Of a stretch of DNA of 44,016 nt, positions 1 to 8,334 are shown piece by piece. The notes below the pieces were generated by a model. It had not been told where the DNA came from. It worked only from the letters and a program-made list of their open reading frames with translations, and did not search any database. The position numbers and the translations under genes were made by a program. Where the stretch lies: contig JAUIAO010000052.1 of NCBI GenBank assembly GCA_030425425.1, forward strand, positions 1 to 44,016, in the 5' to 3' direction. The stretch comes from Bacteroidia bacterium. Its GTDB lineage: Bacteria > Bacteroidota > Bacteroidia > Cytophagales > Cyclobacteriaceae. The stretch's first letter is position 1. Every line of letters begins with the position of its first letter.

Positions 1-165
1 CAAAGCCCTAAGAGCTCAGTTTCGTGGAGTTAAAAGGGTATCATTCTTCTTATACAGACTATCCAAAATCTATGCATAGTACAATCACTCCACAGAAATA
101 TTGCTTGATCCAAGATGACACCGGAAAATGAATGAGATAGAAGTAGTTGTTTACAGAAGGGTATA

Positions 166-199
166 AAAAGAAAAAGGTCGTGGCACCCCTACCACGACC
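166..199 (-). terminator. Rho-independent terminator after the tRNA-like gene
   Basis: Read on the minus strand, a perfect 8-bp stem (GGTCGTGG at 199-192 pairing with CCACGACC at 183-176) is followed by TTTTTCTTTTT. It lies about 30 bp beyond the CCA end of the tRNA-like gene, so it most likely ends that transcript. Confidence 0.8.
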
Positions 200-229
200 A
201 GATTCAAATAAACAACATTAACCCAAAAA

Positions 230-324
230 TGGCTATAAGAGAAGGACTCGAACCTCCAGAGAGAATCTCTCAATTCTCACCCTCATTTTTGATGAGAGCA
301 TGTCTTCCTTTTCATCATCTTATA
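230..324 (-). tRNA. Class II tRNA-like gene, probably a diverged tRNA-Leu (CAA)
   Basis: The minus strand shows a perfect 7-bp acceptor stem (TATAAGA with TCTTATA), discriminator G, an encoded CCA, and a T arm of GGAGG-TTCGAGT-CCTTC. A variable-arm hairpin (GAGAAT with ATTCTC) makes it class II. The D arm has a 3-bp ATG/CAT stem and the spacing GG..AGACATGC, close to the bacterial tRNA-Leu pattern TGGTG..GG.AGACACGC. The anticodon stem CTCTC/GAGGG leaves a 9-nt loop, ATCAAAAAT, in which T-CAA-A would sit at positions 33-37. Pairing A with T at the loop ends gives a 7-nt loop TCAAAAA with no sensible anticodon. The U1-A72 pair, the G discriminator and the odd loop suggest a diverged or decayed tRNA, though the encoded CCA and strong terminator argue that it is expressed. 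Identity is inferred. Confidence 0.6.
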
Positions 325-362
325 GTATGAAGCAGCAACTTCTTTACTGCGTTTTGATGACT

Positions 363-370
363 CAAAATTA
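363..370 (-). promoter_or_regulatory. Candidate -7 box (TAATTTTG) for the tRNA-like gene
   Basis: On the minus strand TAATTTTG fits the Bacteroidota -7 consensus TAnnTTTG and lies about 40 bp upstream of the mature 5' end of the tRNA-like gene. No clear -33 TTTG was identified, so this is only a candidate. Confidence 0.3.
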
Positions 371-789
371 CTACAATCCTCGATTTATTAAAAAAAATCA
401 TGGTGTTTTTAAAATATTTTACATGGGGGCGGATTAAAAACGTTTTCATTTGAAATTTTCATAATTGAAGTGCCCTTTTAAAATCAATATTAGATTTCAT
501 TTAATAGTTTATTGCGAATTTCGAATGTTTATTTTGGCAAAAACGCCTCTTATTGAATAAAATTTTTTCAAAATACGTTTTCACCAAACAGATCTGACTA
601 AAATCAAAGCCAAGTCTGCCATAAATCAACAATCCGTGTAAAACGTACATAAAAATATTATTTCACACATTGCTTTTACATTCAAACCCAATTTGTAAAA
701 CCGGGAAATACATTTCAAACCAATATGAACAGGAAGCCTATAGATTAGAAAAAGTCTCATAACTTAGTCTTCTTAGAAAAGCATAGTAC
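371..789. other. Non-coding, AT-rich spacer
   Basis: No ORF with coding character and no clear repeat or hairpin was seen. It should hold the promoter of the cotransporter gene that follows, but no convincing TAnnTTTG/TTTG pair was found. Confidence 0.5.
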
Positions 790-2994
790 TTGAACACTAA
801 CATTAAAGAAAACATCAACCAAGGCGAAGAAGGAAGTAAAGGCACACTCAGTACATTCGGAGGAGTCTTCACACCATCTATTCTCACCATTTTAGGAGTG
901 ATCATGTACCTGCGTTTCGGCTGGGTAGTTGGTCAGGTTGGGCTCTGGTCTACGTTAATCATTGTCACCTTATCTACCTCCATCACCTTTCTGACTTCAT
1001 TATCTATTTCATCCATCGCCACGGACAGAAAAGTAAAAATAGGAGGTGCCTACTATATGATCAGCAGATCATTGGGAATAGAATCCGGAGGAGCCGTTGG
1101 AATCCCTTTATTCATAGCTCAGACACTATCCATCGCCTTATATACCGTTGGTTTCGCAGAGAGTTTTGTGGAGGTCTTCCCATATTTCGATGAAAAGATG
1201 GTAGGACTTGCCGTTACACTATTAGTTGGTGTAGTAGCCCTCACTTCCCCAAATATTGCTATCAAGGTGCAATACTTTATCATGGCAGCCATTGCCGTCT
1301 CCTTGGTTTCATTGGTTTTTGGTAGCCCAATCGATCCGGCAACTGCTGAAAACATTCCCACATCTGAAATAGAAAAAGTAGGATTCTGGAGAGTTTTTGC
1401 CATTTTCTTCCCGGCGGTTACAGGCATCATGTCAGGGGTGGGAATGTCAGGAGATCTCAAAAACCCAGGCCGATCTATTCCAAGAGGCACACTACTGGCT
1501 GTGGGAGTCGGATACATCATCTATATGATTCTTCCGCTCATCCTGCATGCCAGAGCCGACGCTAATTCTCTGATTATCGACCCATTGATCATGCGTAAGA
1601 TTTCCTTTTGGGGAGACGCCATCCTACTCGGTGTTTGGGGCGCTACATTGTCCAGTGCCCTTGGAAGTATTCTGGGCTCTCCACGAGTATTGCAAGCACT
1701 AGCCCGAGACAATGTATTACCAAGATTCCTCAGCTGGCTGGGTAAAGGCACCAAAAAAGACGATTCACCAAGAGTGGGTACAGCATTCGTACTGTTAATC
1801 TCTCTGGTCGCAGTTTATTTTGGTAATCTAGACCTGATTGCTCCGGTTTTGACCATGTTTTTCCTGGCTACCTATGGCGTACTCAATATCGCTTCCGCAA
1901 TTGAGAATTTCCTCAAAAGCCCATCATTCAGACCGACATTCCAGATTTCATGGCTTTCCTCTTTTGCCGGCGCATTAGGGTGCATCATTGTCATGTTTCT
2001 GATCAATGGATTTGCTACCATCCTGGCTATTATTTTTGTATTACTCATTTACATCTGGCTGGAAAGTCGCCGGCTCAACTCCAACTGGGGAGATGTGTGG
2101 CAAGGCGTTTGGATGGCGCTTTCGCGAAATGCACTACTGAGACTCAAGTCTACTTCCGAGCCAAAAAACTGGTATCCGCATCTTCTGGTGCTCTCGGGAT
2201 CACCAACCAAAAGATGGTATTTGATTTCACTCAGCAATGATATCGTCCAAAACAAGGGACTGATGACTGTTGCTTCGATCATCAAAACAGATGCTGTAGA
2301 TCTGGATCGTCAGAAAAAAATGGAAACGAAAGTTCGGGAGTTTCTTCTGGACAAGGGCATCAACTGTATGGTGAGAATTAGCTCGGCCGAAGATCCGTAT
2401 AAAGGAGGTAGAAAACTGGTGGAAGTCTATGGAATGGGTAGTCTTTTTCCGAATACGGTGGTCCTGGGCATGACCACAGACAAATCGCACATGCCAGATT
2501 ATAGTAACATGATTGCCAAATTCTATGAGGCAAAAAGAAATGTCCTGATCATCCGGGACAATGATCGCTGGAAATACACCATCAAAAACCGAATAGATAT
2601 CTGGTGGGCTGGACTAAAAGGAAATGGTGCATTGATGATCTTGCTGGCATACCAAATGAAAAAAAGTAGCAACTGGCGACAAACGGAGATAGTGCTGAAT
2701 GTGGTGACCCGAGATGAGGAATCTGTAGAAACAGCCGGTAATAACCTGGAAGCATTGGCTGAGTCTATGAGAATTCCTGCTAAAACAAAAATATACCCTG
2801 CAGATGGACGGCCGTTTTTTGAATTGTTACAAGATAAATCTGCAAGCGCCGATCTGGTGATCCTGGGACTAGCCAAACCAATGGAAGATTATGAAAAATA
2901 TCTCGGAGACTTTCTGGATAAGACTGAAGGGCTACCAACGACCATGTATGTACTGGCAGGCGAAGAAGTAGCTTTTGACCAGGTGCTGAAATAA
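790..2994 (+). CDS. SLC12-type cation-chloride cotransporter (APC superfamily)
   Basis: This 734-residue membrane protein begins with the block GVFTPSILTILGVIMYLRFG (about residues 25-45), the hallmark of the first helix of the Na-K-Cl/K-Cl cotransporter family. About twelve hydrophobic segments follow to residue ~430, including the GVGMSGDLKNPGRSIPRGT loop. A soluble C-terminal domain of about 290 residues follows, like that of eukaryotic SLC12 proteins. It probably moves chloride and/or amino acids with cations across the inner membrane; the substrate cannot be read from sequence. No ATG lies near the N-terminal block, so the start is probably the TTG at 790. A corA gene lies 154 bp downstream on the same strand, suggesting a cluster for ion homeostasis. 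Confidence 0.9.
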   Translation: MNTNIKENINQGEEGSKGTLSTFGGVFTPSILTILGVIMYLRFGWVVGQVGLWSTLIIVTLSTSITFLTSLSISSIATDRKVKIGGAYYMISRSLGIESGGAVGIPLFIAQTLSIALYTVGFAESFVEVFPYFDEKMVGLAVTLLVGVVALTSPNIAIKVQYFIMAAIAVSLVSLVFGSPIDPATAENIPTSEIEKVGFWRVFAIFFPAVTGIMSGVGMSGDLKNPGRSIPRGTLLAVGVGYIIYMILPLILHARADANSLIIDPLIMRKISFWGDAILLGVWGATLSSALGSILGSPRVLQALARDNVLPRFLSWLGKGTKKDDSPRVGTAFVLLISLVAVYFGNLDLIAPVLTMFFLATYGVLNIASAIENFLKSPSFRPTFQISWLSSFAGALGCIIVMFLINGFATILAIIFVLLIYIWLESRRLNSNWGDVWQGVWMALSRNALLRLKSTSEPKNWYPHLLVLSGSPTKRWYLISLSNDIVQNKGLMTVASIIKTDAVDLDRQKKMETKVREFLLDKGINCMVRISSAEDPYKGGRKLVEVYGMGSLFPNTVVLGMTTDKSHMPDYSNMIAKFYEAKRNVLIIRDNDRWKYTIKNRIDIWWAGLKGNGALMILLAYQMKKSSNWRQTEIVLNVVTRDEESVETAGNNLEALAESMRIPAKTKIYPADGRPFFELLQDKSASADLVILGLAKPMEDYEKYLGDFLDKTEGLPTTMYVLAGEEVAFDQVLK

Positions 2995-3075
2995 GGGCTT
3001 GAAGATGTAGAGAATCAAAAAATCAGAAGTAAAAAATCTCTTAATAAACTCGAATAACACTGCGAACAAAAAATG

Positions 3076-3092
3076 AGGGTTTTGACCCTTTT
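3076..3092 (+). terminator. Weak hairpin between the cotransporter gene and corA
   Basis: AGGGT-TTTG-ACCCT followed by a short TTT. It has only 5 bp of stem and a poor T tract, so it may attenuate rather than end transcription. Confidence 0.3.
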
Positions 3093-3148
3093 GCTCGTAA
3101 CAGCTATGGGAACTATCTACAGACAATACAATTATAAAATTCAAATCA

Positions 3149-4123
3149 TTGATCACACTCATACAATATACTGACCCGGAATACCATGTAGGTGAGCAAC
3201 TTACAATCTCTGAAGCCGCTGACCTTGTTAAAAGTGACCAAGTCAACTGGATTGATATAGAAATAACCAATCAAGAACTGGTAGATGAAGTTTGTGATCA
3301 ATTTGGGATTCACCCATTGATTGCTGATGATATTTTGAATATCACACAGCTCCCAAAATTTGAATTGTTTAACAAACACATCTTTTTTACCACTAAAATG
3401 CTCAATTATGAGCCGGATAGTGGCAAAATACATGAAGAGCACCTTAGCCTGGTCATCACAGAAAACTTGCTCATCACCTTTCAGGAAGGCATACCGGGTG
3501 ATTCTTTCAATGAACTGCGAGAACGCATCAAACTGGCAAAAGGGCTAATTAGAGCGTATCAAGTGGATTACTTACTCTATCACATCCTGGATGCGGTGGT
3601 GGATCATTATCTGGGAATCATGGAAAAGCTAAGGTCTAAAATCGAATCCCTGGAGGCACATGCGCTCAAGCATCCGGGAGACGATATCATGAGCCAGGTG
3701 CTGGAAATCAAAAAAGACATCAATATTCTGCGAAGACTAGCCTTACCAATGCGCGATGCGCTCAACAAAATGCGGGTGGAAGCTGATCATTTCATCAAGG
3801 AATCTTCAGTAAACTACTTCCAGGATGTGGCCGACCATCTCAATTACCTGATCAGCTCGTTCGAAACTTCACGAGAGATGCTGCGTGACCTCATGGATCT
3901 TCAGCATTCCAATCAAAACAATGAAATGAACCGTGTGATGAAAACGCTGACCGTGGTTTCGGCCATTTTCATTCCTTTGACTTTTCTGGCGGGTGTCTAT
4001 GGCATGAACTTCAGACACATGCCCGAGCTCAGCTCTGAATGGGGCTATCCTTCTATTATTGGGATCATGATGTCTGTGGCAATTTTCATGATCTTTTATA
4101 TGAGGAAAAAACGCTGGTTTTGA
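3149..4123 (+). CDS. corA: CorA-family magnesium/cobalt channel
   Basis: The protein has 324 residues, the usual CorA length. A long acidic and helical cytoplasmic domain is followed by two C-terminal membrane helices. The first ends in the signature YGMN (GMN at residues 285-287), and a short loop, MPELSSEWGYP, leads to helix two and a basic tail. CorA forms a pentameric Mg2+ channel in the inner membrane. The start is TTG at 3149; no ATG is available before the conserved domain. It ends 38 bp before a strong bidirectional hairpin. Confidence 0.93.
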   Translation: MITLIQYTDPEYHVGEQLTISEAADLVKSDQVNWIDIEITNQELVDEVCDQFGIHPLIADDILNITQLPKFELFNKHIFFTTKMLNYEPDSGKIHEEHLSLVITENLLITFQEGIPGDSFNELRERIKLAKGLIRAYQVDYLLYHILDAVVDHYLGIMEKLRSKIESLEAHALKHPGDDIMSQVLEIKKDINILRRLALPMRDALNKMRVEADHFIKESSVNYFQDVADHLNYLISSFETSREMLRDLMDLQHSNQNNEMNRVMKTLTVVSAIFIPLTFLAGVYGMNFRHMPELSSEWGYPSIIGIMMSVAIFMIFYMRKKRWF

Positions 4124-4160
4124 TCCGATATCAAAAGGTTCTCTTATTTCGAAACAAAAT

Positions 4161-4182
4161 GTTCGGGTGTGACCACCCGAAC
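4161..4182. terminator. Hairpin between convergent corA and SnoaL-like genes
   Basis: A perfect 9-bp inverted repeat, GTTCGGGTG-TGAC-CACCCGAAC, sits between convergent genes. On the minus strand it is followed by ATTTTGTTTC. A shared terminator is likely, best formed for the minus-strand gene. Confidence 0.6.
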
Positions 4183-4196
4183 TGATTGACTTCTAC

Positions 4197-4577
4197 TTAT
4201 GCTACTTCCTGCGGAACTGGTGTGTAGAAAAACTGTTCCAGAACAATTTTTCCATCCTGTACTCCATATACACAGATTTCATCCATTCTCATGGGCTCGG
4301 GTGCTCCTTTGGCCTTTACCTTAGATTTCATGGTAATCGCAAAGTAATCATCCGCTACAATCGGATCAGAAATTTCACTTTCCAATACTTCCTCAACCAT
4401 ATTCGTCCAGACTTCTGCTTTTTTGGCGATCTCAGCCATCCCTTGTACGGTTGGCCATGCGCTACCCTCAGGTTCTACACTTTTAATGTTTGGTGAGTAC
4501 AGTTCGTTGTAAGCCTCTTCATATTTACCTTCTCGGCAAAGAGCGACGAGTTTGTTTGCTACTTCTTGTGTTGTCAT
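4197..4577 (-). CDS. SnoaL-like (NTF2-fold) protein
   Basis: This 126-residue soluble protein has an N-terminal helix with the phrase LVALCREGKYEEAYNELYSP, a pattern common in SnoaL-like/NTF2-fold proteins. The C-terminal strands include the stretch DGKIVLEQFFYTP. The family holds small cone-shaped alpha-beta barrels used as cyclases, isomerases or binding proteins; no catalytic residues can be assigned here. It has no signal peptide and is probably cytoplasmic. It may belong to the same stress/metabolism cluster as the VOC and AraC genes upstream, but it is separated from them by over 500 bp. Confidence 0.75.
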   Translation of the reverse strand: MTTQEVANKLVALCREGKYEEAYNELYSPNIKSVEPEGSAWPTVQGMAEIAKKAEVWTNMVEEVLESEISDPIVADDYFAITMKSKVKAKGAPEPMRMDEICVYGVQDGKIVLEQFFYTPVPQEVA

Positions 4578-4734
4578 GATTTGTAATTTTTAAATGATCG
4601 ATGACACAAAGAAATCCAGCCGAGTGACAGCCCTATGTCACTGTGAAAAAGATTCTTTATAAAATATTTTGGCGTGGGTAGGGTTATTGATTGTAAGAGC
4701 GTTTTAACCACATAAGAACCAAAATACCAGAAAA

Positions 4735-4929
4735 ATGAATATCCTACTGATCTACTGCTACATCACTAACCAATACCATTTGATCCCTGCAAATAGATTT
4801 AAAGACTATCAAAATCCAGAATTGCTTTTTGAATTTGGAGAAGATGAATTGCGTCTTGCCAAAAAGATTTTAAATAATCTGAGAATAGAGAAGACCCAGC
4901 GAGAGCGCAGCGAGTTGGTGGCGGCTTAA
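4735..4929 (+). CDS. Small hypothetical protein (doubtful)
   Basis: A 64-codon frame starts at an ATG 15 bp after the sequence TAAGAACCAAAATACC. The N-terminus is hydrophobic, the middle acidic and the C-terminus charged (RIEKTQRERSELVAA). The last codons fall in GAGAGCGCAGCGAG, a repeat-like sequence, so the end of the frame may not be native. I recognise no family. It may be a real small gene or a chance frame. Confidence 0.25.
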   Translation: MNILLIYCYITNQYHLIPANRFKDYQNPELLFEFGEDELRLAKKILNNLRIEKTQRERSELVAA

Positions 4930-5098
4930 AATAAACTACCCCGAGACAGAGACATTAGGTTAATTGACGGAGTTTACTATGCAAACATCAAGTCTCTCGG
5001 CCCAGAGGGTCAGGGAATAAATCCCACAAGTGGGATTCAACAACGCTCCTGCATAACTCTTCACAGATTATCAGAAATCAAACGATTCCTGAATTACT
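4930..5098. other. Spacer with a short hairpin
   Basis: It contains the inverted repeat AATCCCA-CAAG-TGGGATT (5020-5037) and the near-palindrome CTCTCGGCCCAGAG. No gene is seen. It may be the worn end of a mobile or repeat element. Confidence 0.35.
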
Positions 5099-5494
5099 TC
5101 ATAAAGTCTCCACAAGCTGGATATTATTACCACAGGTATCATTGAAAACGGCCACTTTCCACGTTCCCATTTCAGTAGGCTCCATGCTAAACTCCACCCC
5201 CAGACCTATCAATCGGTCATATTCTTCCTGCACATTGTCCACATCGAATTGAGTGTAAGGTACACCCGCTTCCATCAATGCTTCCTGATAAACCTTCGAT
5301 GGCTCAAAATGATTGGGTGCAGGCTCTAGCAAGAGTTCAGGGCCGTCTGGCCATTCTGGAGAAACAACCGTCAGCCACCGATTACCTCCACCCAATGGAT
5401 TATCGAGTTTTTTGATGAATCCCAGTTTTTCGGTATAAAATTTCAAGGCCTTTTCCTGATCTCTAACAGGGATACTGATGAGTGTTACTTTCAT
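5099..5494 (-). CDS. VOC-family (glyoxalase/bleomycin-resistance fold) protein
   Basis: This 131-residue protein opens with MKVTLISIPVRDQEKALKFY and ends with WKVAVFNDTCGNNIQLVE, the classic first and last strands of a VOC metal-binding fold. The terminal E of the last strand matches the usual metal ligand. The first strand has no clear His ligand (SIPV), so the exact chemistry is open. It starts 3 bp after the stop of the AraC-family gene, so the two form an operon in which the regulator is transcribed first. Confidence 0.85.
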   Translation of the reverse strand: MKVTLISIPVRDQEKALKFYTEKLGFIKKLDNPLGGGNRWLTVVSPEWPDGPELLLEPAPNHFEPSKVYQEALMEAGVPYTQFDVDNVQEEYDRLIGLGVEFSMEPTEMGTWKVAVFNDTCGNNIQLVETL

Positions 5495-5497
5495 GAT

Positions 5498-5929
5498 TCA
5501 ATTGGAGTGATGATTTTTCAAAGATTCCCTATCCGCCAATAAAAAACTTCTCGAAAGTTGCTCTTTTCGATATTGTGCGGGAGCCTTTCCTGTCCTGGTC
5601 TTAAACAAGACGCTGAATGACCCGAGACTTGTAAACCCAACTGCAAAGCATGTTTCAGTTACAGACACTCTCTTTTGCAGAAGAGCTTTTGACTTTTCTA
5701 TTCGAACATTGATCAAATACTGCCTGGGCGTAAGCCCGTAGTACTTTTTAAACAAACGAATCAGATGAAATTTCGAAATCAAGTGTGTTTTCGAAAGTTG
5801 GTCCAAATTCAAATCAGTTTCAGATTTCGATGTGATATCATTTCTCACAGCGATAATTGCATCGATCTGCTCCTGGTTTTTATATAGGGTCGACTGAAGA
5901 CTCCTCAGCTTTTGTTCGTAAAATGTCAT
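5498..5929 (-). CDS. AraC-family transcriptional regulator
   Basis: This short regulator of 143 residues is almost entirely the DNA-binding domain. The first helix-turn-helix reads LDQLSKTHLISKFHLIRLFKK. The second is the AraC signature VTETCFAVGFTSLGSFSVLF, followed by GKAPAQYR. No effector-binding domain is present upstream of about residue 25. It is followed after 3 bp by the VOC gene, which is its likely target or partner. Confidence 0.9.
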   Translation of the reverse strand: MTFYEQKLRSLQSTLYKNQEQIDAIIAVRNDITSKSETDLNLDQLSKTHLISKFHLIRLFKKYYGLTPRQYLINVRIEKSKALLQKRVSVTETCFAVGFTSLGSFSVLFKTRTGKAPAQYRKEQLSRSFLLADRESLKNHHSN

Positions 5930-6336
5930 TGGCGTTCGGCTCTTTTAAATCCAGATGTGAATTAGAAATAAGTCCCATTTGGGTAAAATAGTGAAATCTA
6001 TCCCAAGCGACAAGCTGAATTTCAGAGCGTTATAGCACTAAGCCATTCTAGACACTTTCTCTTCATGATCGATTGGTGTGTCTCCAAACGAGGAGGTGGA
6101 TTTTAAGACCTTGAACGTCCCTGTTCTCTCCCCTCAGGATATCGTGAAGGATTTTGGATAAGATCATTGATTGAAAAGCACGCTCATTTCATCTTGACTG
6201 TTGGTGGAAAACACCAACAGGGGCAGAGAAATTCAAGTAAAAAAGGATGACCCCAGATTAGTCAGTGATTTTGTTACATACAATTCTCCCAACGGAGGCG
6301 GAGGATTTCCACCTGCTGGATTCGTACCACTTCGTG
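5930..6336. other. Spacer with hairpin repeats at the end of the cassette array
   Basis: No coding frame is convincing. It holds a perfect hairpin repeat (6199-6219), a partial copy of the same repeat (CCAACGGAGGCGG at 6288-6300) and the inverted repeat GTACCAC-TTC-GTGGCAC (6325-6341) at its border with the attC-like element. It may be the decayed remains of a third cassette. Confidence 0.4.
6199..6219. repeat. Short interspersed hairpin repeat, copy 1
   Basis: TGTTGGTG-GAAAA-CACCAACA is a perfect 8-bp stem with a 5-nt loop. Related, less perfect copies lie at 31331-31360, 31511-31538 and 32534-32562. Confidence 0.6.
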
Positions 6337-6577
6337 GCACACCAACGCTAAGCTAGCAGGAGTGCGCCCCGAGCTTAGCAAGCTCTGATAAAACTAATGA
6401 ATCAGCCGGTGCTTCCCAAGTATCATATAAGCACTGCGCACAGAAAGATGAAAAAATCCAGCGAACTGAAGAAAGTAGAAAGTACTGATCTTTCCCAGCG
6501 GCTGATTCATGGTGATGTTTGCACTGAAGCTTGTAAAATGGCAATTGGCGCATTCTTGCTAGCGCTTGTTGGCCTCC
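6337..6577 (-). repeat. attC-like recombination element E2 (about 240 bp)
   Basis: On the minus strand the element starts 30 bp after the lipoprotein stop with GGAGGCCAAC. This is the exact reverse complement of GTTGGCCTCC (7055-7046), the start of the same cassette. It ends with GTTGGTG (6346-6340). Inner arms GCGCTAGCA and TGCTAGCTTAGC pair imperfectly, as L'' and L' boxes do. A perfect 12-bp stem, CGGCTGATTCAT (6499-6510) with ATGAATCAGCCG (6397-6408), lies further in. It is longer than typical attC sites, which are roughly 60-140 bp. Confidence 0.65.
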
Positions 6578-6607
6578 GTCTATTTTCGTTCGTGCGGTGT
6601 TCGGTTG

Positions 6608-7036
6608 TTAAATTGGAGAAGAAGTTAAAACGAGTTTTTCGTTCTGAGTTTCCTCGCCAGTTTTCCAAGTTCGTTTGTAAATCTCGTTAAGAGTTGAGTC
6701 GGGGTTAAACGTTAGAATAAGATGTTTCCTCGTGGTTGGATCGATATCCGCCCAAGAATATTCTTCATTAAGAAAGTATGCATATTCATCAGGTTTAACG
6801 TTCGAGGAGTTATTGTTCGGCTGTCCAAGCAGTTCGACTACCTCGGATTTGGAAATTCCAGGTCTTAAATAGTTGTTCACCAAATCTACAAGCATCTGTT
6901 CGCGATGTACATAACCAAAATCAAATTGCTTGTTCCATAGTTGGCGATCGAAGGTCTCTTGCTTAATGGGTCGTTCACAGTTCGTTAGAAAGTTGCATAG
7001 TACCAGCAGGAGTCCGTATTTAAGATATTTCGTCAT
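6608..7036 (-). CDS. SmpA/OmlA-like lipoprotein carried on an integron-type cassette
   Basis: The protein has 142 residues from the ATG at 7036. An in-frame TTG at 7054 lies inside the recombination site and is less likely. A lipoprotein signal (LLLVLCNFLTNC) puts the lipid-modified Cys near residue 20. The mature part carries RPGISKSEVVELLGQPN, the usual SmpA/OmlA (BamE-like) motif, then an aromatic stretch with ILTFNPDSTLNEIY. The fold is inferred from this motif; the protein probably sits at the outer membrane or periplasm. The gene starts only 18 nt into its cassette and has no visible promoter, as is usual for integron cassettes. Confidence 0.75.
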   Translation of the reverse strand: MTKYLKYGLLLVLCNFLTNCERPIKQETFDRQLWNKQFDFGYVHREQMLVDLVNNYLRPGISKSEVVELLGQPNNNSSNVKPDEYAYFLNEEYSWADIDPTTRKHLILTFNPDSTLNEIYKRTWKTGEETQNEKLVLTSSPI

Positions 7037-7045
7037 GTAGTCAAT

Positions 7046-7276
7046 GGAGGCCAACCAGCTATCGGTCCGCAGCTAGTGAATAGCACGAATCTAGTGAAAT
7101 CTGCCGAAGCTCACAACGGTTCAGAGAGGCACTGCGTTCTGAAAATCAAAATCTCCTGCAAGCAGAAGAAGGTAGAAAGCACTGTAGATTCTCAGCGGCA
7201 GATATCACGGTCGAATTGCACCGAAACTAGCAAGAAAGCACTCTGACATATGCCCGATCAGCGTCTGTTATAGGCA
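7046..7276 (-). repeat. attC-like recombination element E1 (about 231 bp)
   Basis: On the minus strand it begins one base after the DUF2971 stop with TGCCTATAAC (7276-7267). This is the exact reverse complement of GTTATAGGCA (8344-8335) at the start of the same cassette. The next box GCTGATCGG (7262-7254) pairs with CCGATAGC (7065-7058) except for one extra base, like the extrahelical base of attC sites. It ends in GTTGGCCTCC. An inner 8-bp stem, CGGCAGAT (7196-7203) with ATCTGCCG (7099-7106), matches in place but not in sequence the stem of element E2. Confidence 0.7.
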
Positions 7277-7277
7277 G

Positions 7278-8315
7278 TTATTCAAGTTCAATGAAGTCGT
7301 TTATTTTTACCTCAAATTCACCTTTTTCAAAGTTGGTTAATGCCCAAGGTGCAAAGTCATCTTTTTGGTTTGGTAAGTAATACCACATTAACACCTTTTG
7401 AGCTTCATCAAAGAGTTCTGATTTTATGTAAGTGCCAATCTCAAGGAGTTGATCCTTGTTAATGGGTTCTTCTAAATCAATAGTTACCTCACCTAATTTT
7501 GAAAACTTCGTGTAGTTCCGAGTTCGGATTTCGAATTTGATTGGTTTGATCGACTTTTTGGTACTTGGAATTTGAGTCAAATAGGTTACTTCGTTTTGAG
7601 CCCCGTCTTCAATTAACTCCCTTTCAAATCTGTAAGTACCTTCGATTTGAATGATTTGATAGAAGGAAATTCCTCTGCCAGCTAATTCATTCATGATTAG
7701 GTCTCTTTTATCCTGCTCCATTCTCAGTCCAAAATAAATGGCCGTAATTGCGCGATGGTTATATTGAAACGAGCCTGATTGATCAGTTATTAGTCGGAAT
7801 TCTTCTTCATAAGACCAACTTTTTGATTTGGTTCCAGCGAGTTTTTTAATTATTGGTAATCCACCTTTACCCGAAATATCTGATATGTCAACTTGTGGTA
7901 TTTTGTTCGAATACTTAATGGGAAATGAATAGATTTTATCCATCTTATTCGTAGTAAGAAGTATGTCCAAGTCATATTCGATACAAAAGCCTTTATGTGA
8001 GTTAGCATAATGTGCCCAAAGAAGCTCGTGGTTGTAGGTTTGTGATAGAGAATAAATGCCAATGACTTTTCTTCGTTCAATGACATTGTTTAATGCATTA
8101 ACTACCTCGTCGCTTGCAGATTTATCTAATTTCCTATTGAAAATCTTAATGATAAGTCCAAGTTGAGTTTGGAAGTTCTGAGTTGAAATGAAGGCCTCAC
8201 AGGGATCATTTAATGAATCTATACTGGCGGACCAGAAGTGATTCTTTCTTATAGATTTAAGATCACGTTCGAATGTTTCTTTGTCTCCCGATCTGTATTT
8301 GTAAACTGGCTTCAA
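7278..8315 (-). CDS. DUF2971 protein carried on an integron-type cassette
   Basis: This 345-residue soluble protein starts with KPVYKYRSGD and continues with FWSASIDSLNDPCEAF and LLWAHYANSHKGFCIEYD, the recognised blocks of DUF2971. The function of that family is not established; its members are often found in islands and near defence genes. The C-terminal third is less conserved. The ATG at 8315 lies about 19 bp inside the cassette boundary, and the stop is one base before the attC-like element. The gene therefore almost fills its cassette, which is typical of integrons. Confidence 0.8.
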   Translation of the reverse strand: MKPVYKYRSGDKETFERDLKSIRKNHFWSASIDSLNDPCEAFISTQNFQTQLGLIIKIFNRKLDKSASDEVVNALNNVIERRKVIGIYSLSQTYNHELLWAHYANSHKGFCIEYDLDILLTTNKMDKIYSFPIKYSNKIPQVDISDISGKGGLPIIKKLAGTKSKSWSYEEEFRLITDQSGSFQYNHRAITAIYFGLRMEQDKRDLIMNELAGRGISFYQIIQIEGTYRFERELIEDGAQNEVTYLTQIPSTKKSIKPIKFEIRTRNYTKFSKLGEVTIDLEEPINKDQLLEIGTYIKSELFDEAQKVLMWYYLPNQKDDFAPWALTNFEKGEFEVKINDFIELE

Positions 8316-8334
8316 ATTATTGAGTAATCCCTAT

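Noticed and set aside
2-79. Open frame entering from the left edge and ending in TAG (25 codons, basic C-terminus ..RLSKIYA)
   Set aside because: Could be the 3' end of a gene, but it is too short to tell from chance without the upstream sequence.
6397-6690. 97-codon frame across attC-like element E2
   Set aside because: It runs over the palindromic element and the opposite strand of the lipoprotein gene end; explained by the recombination element.
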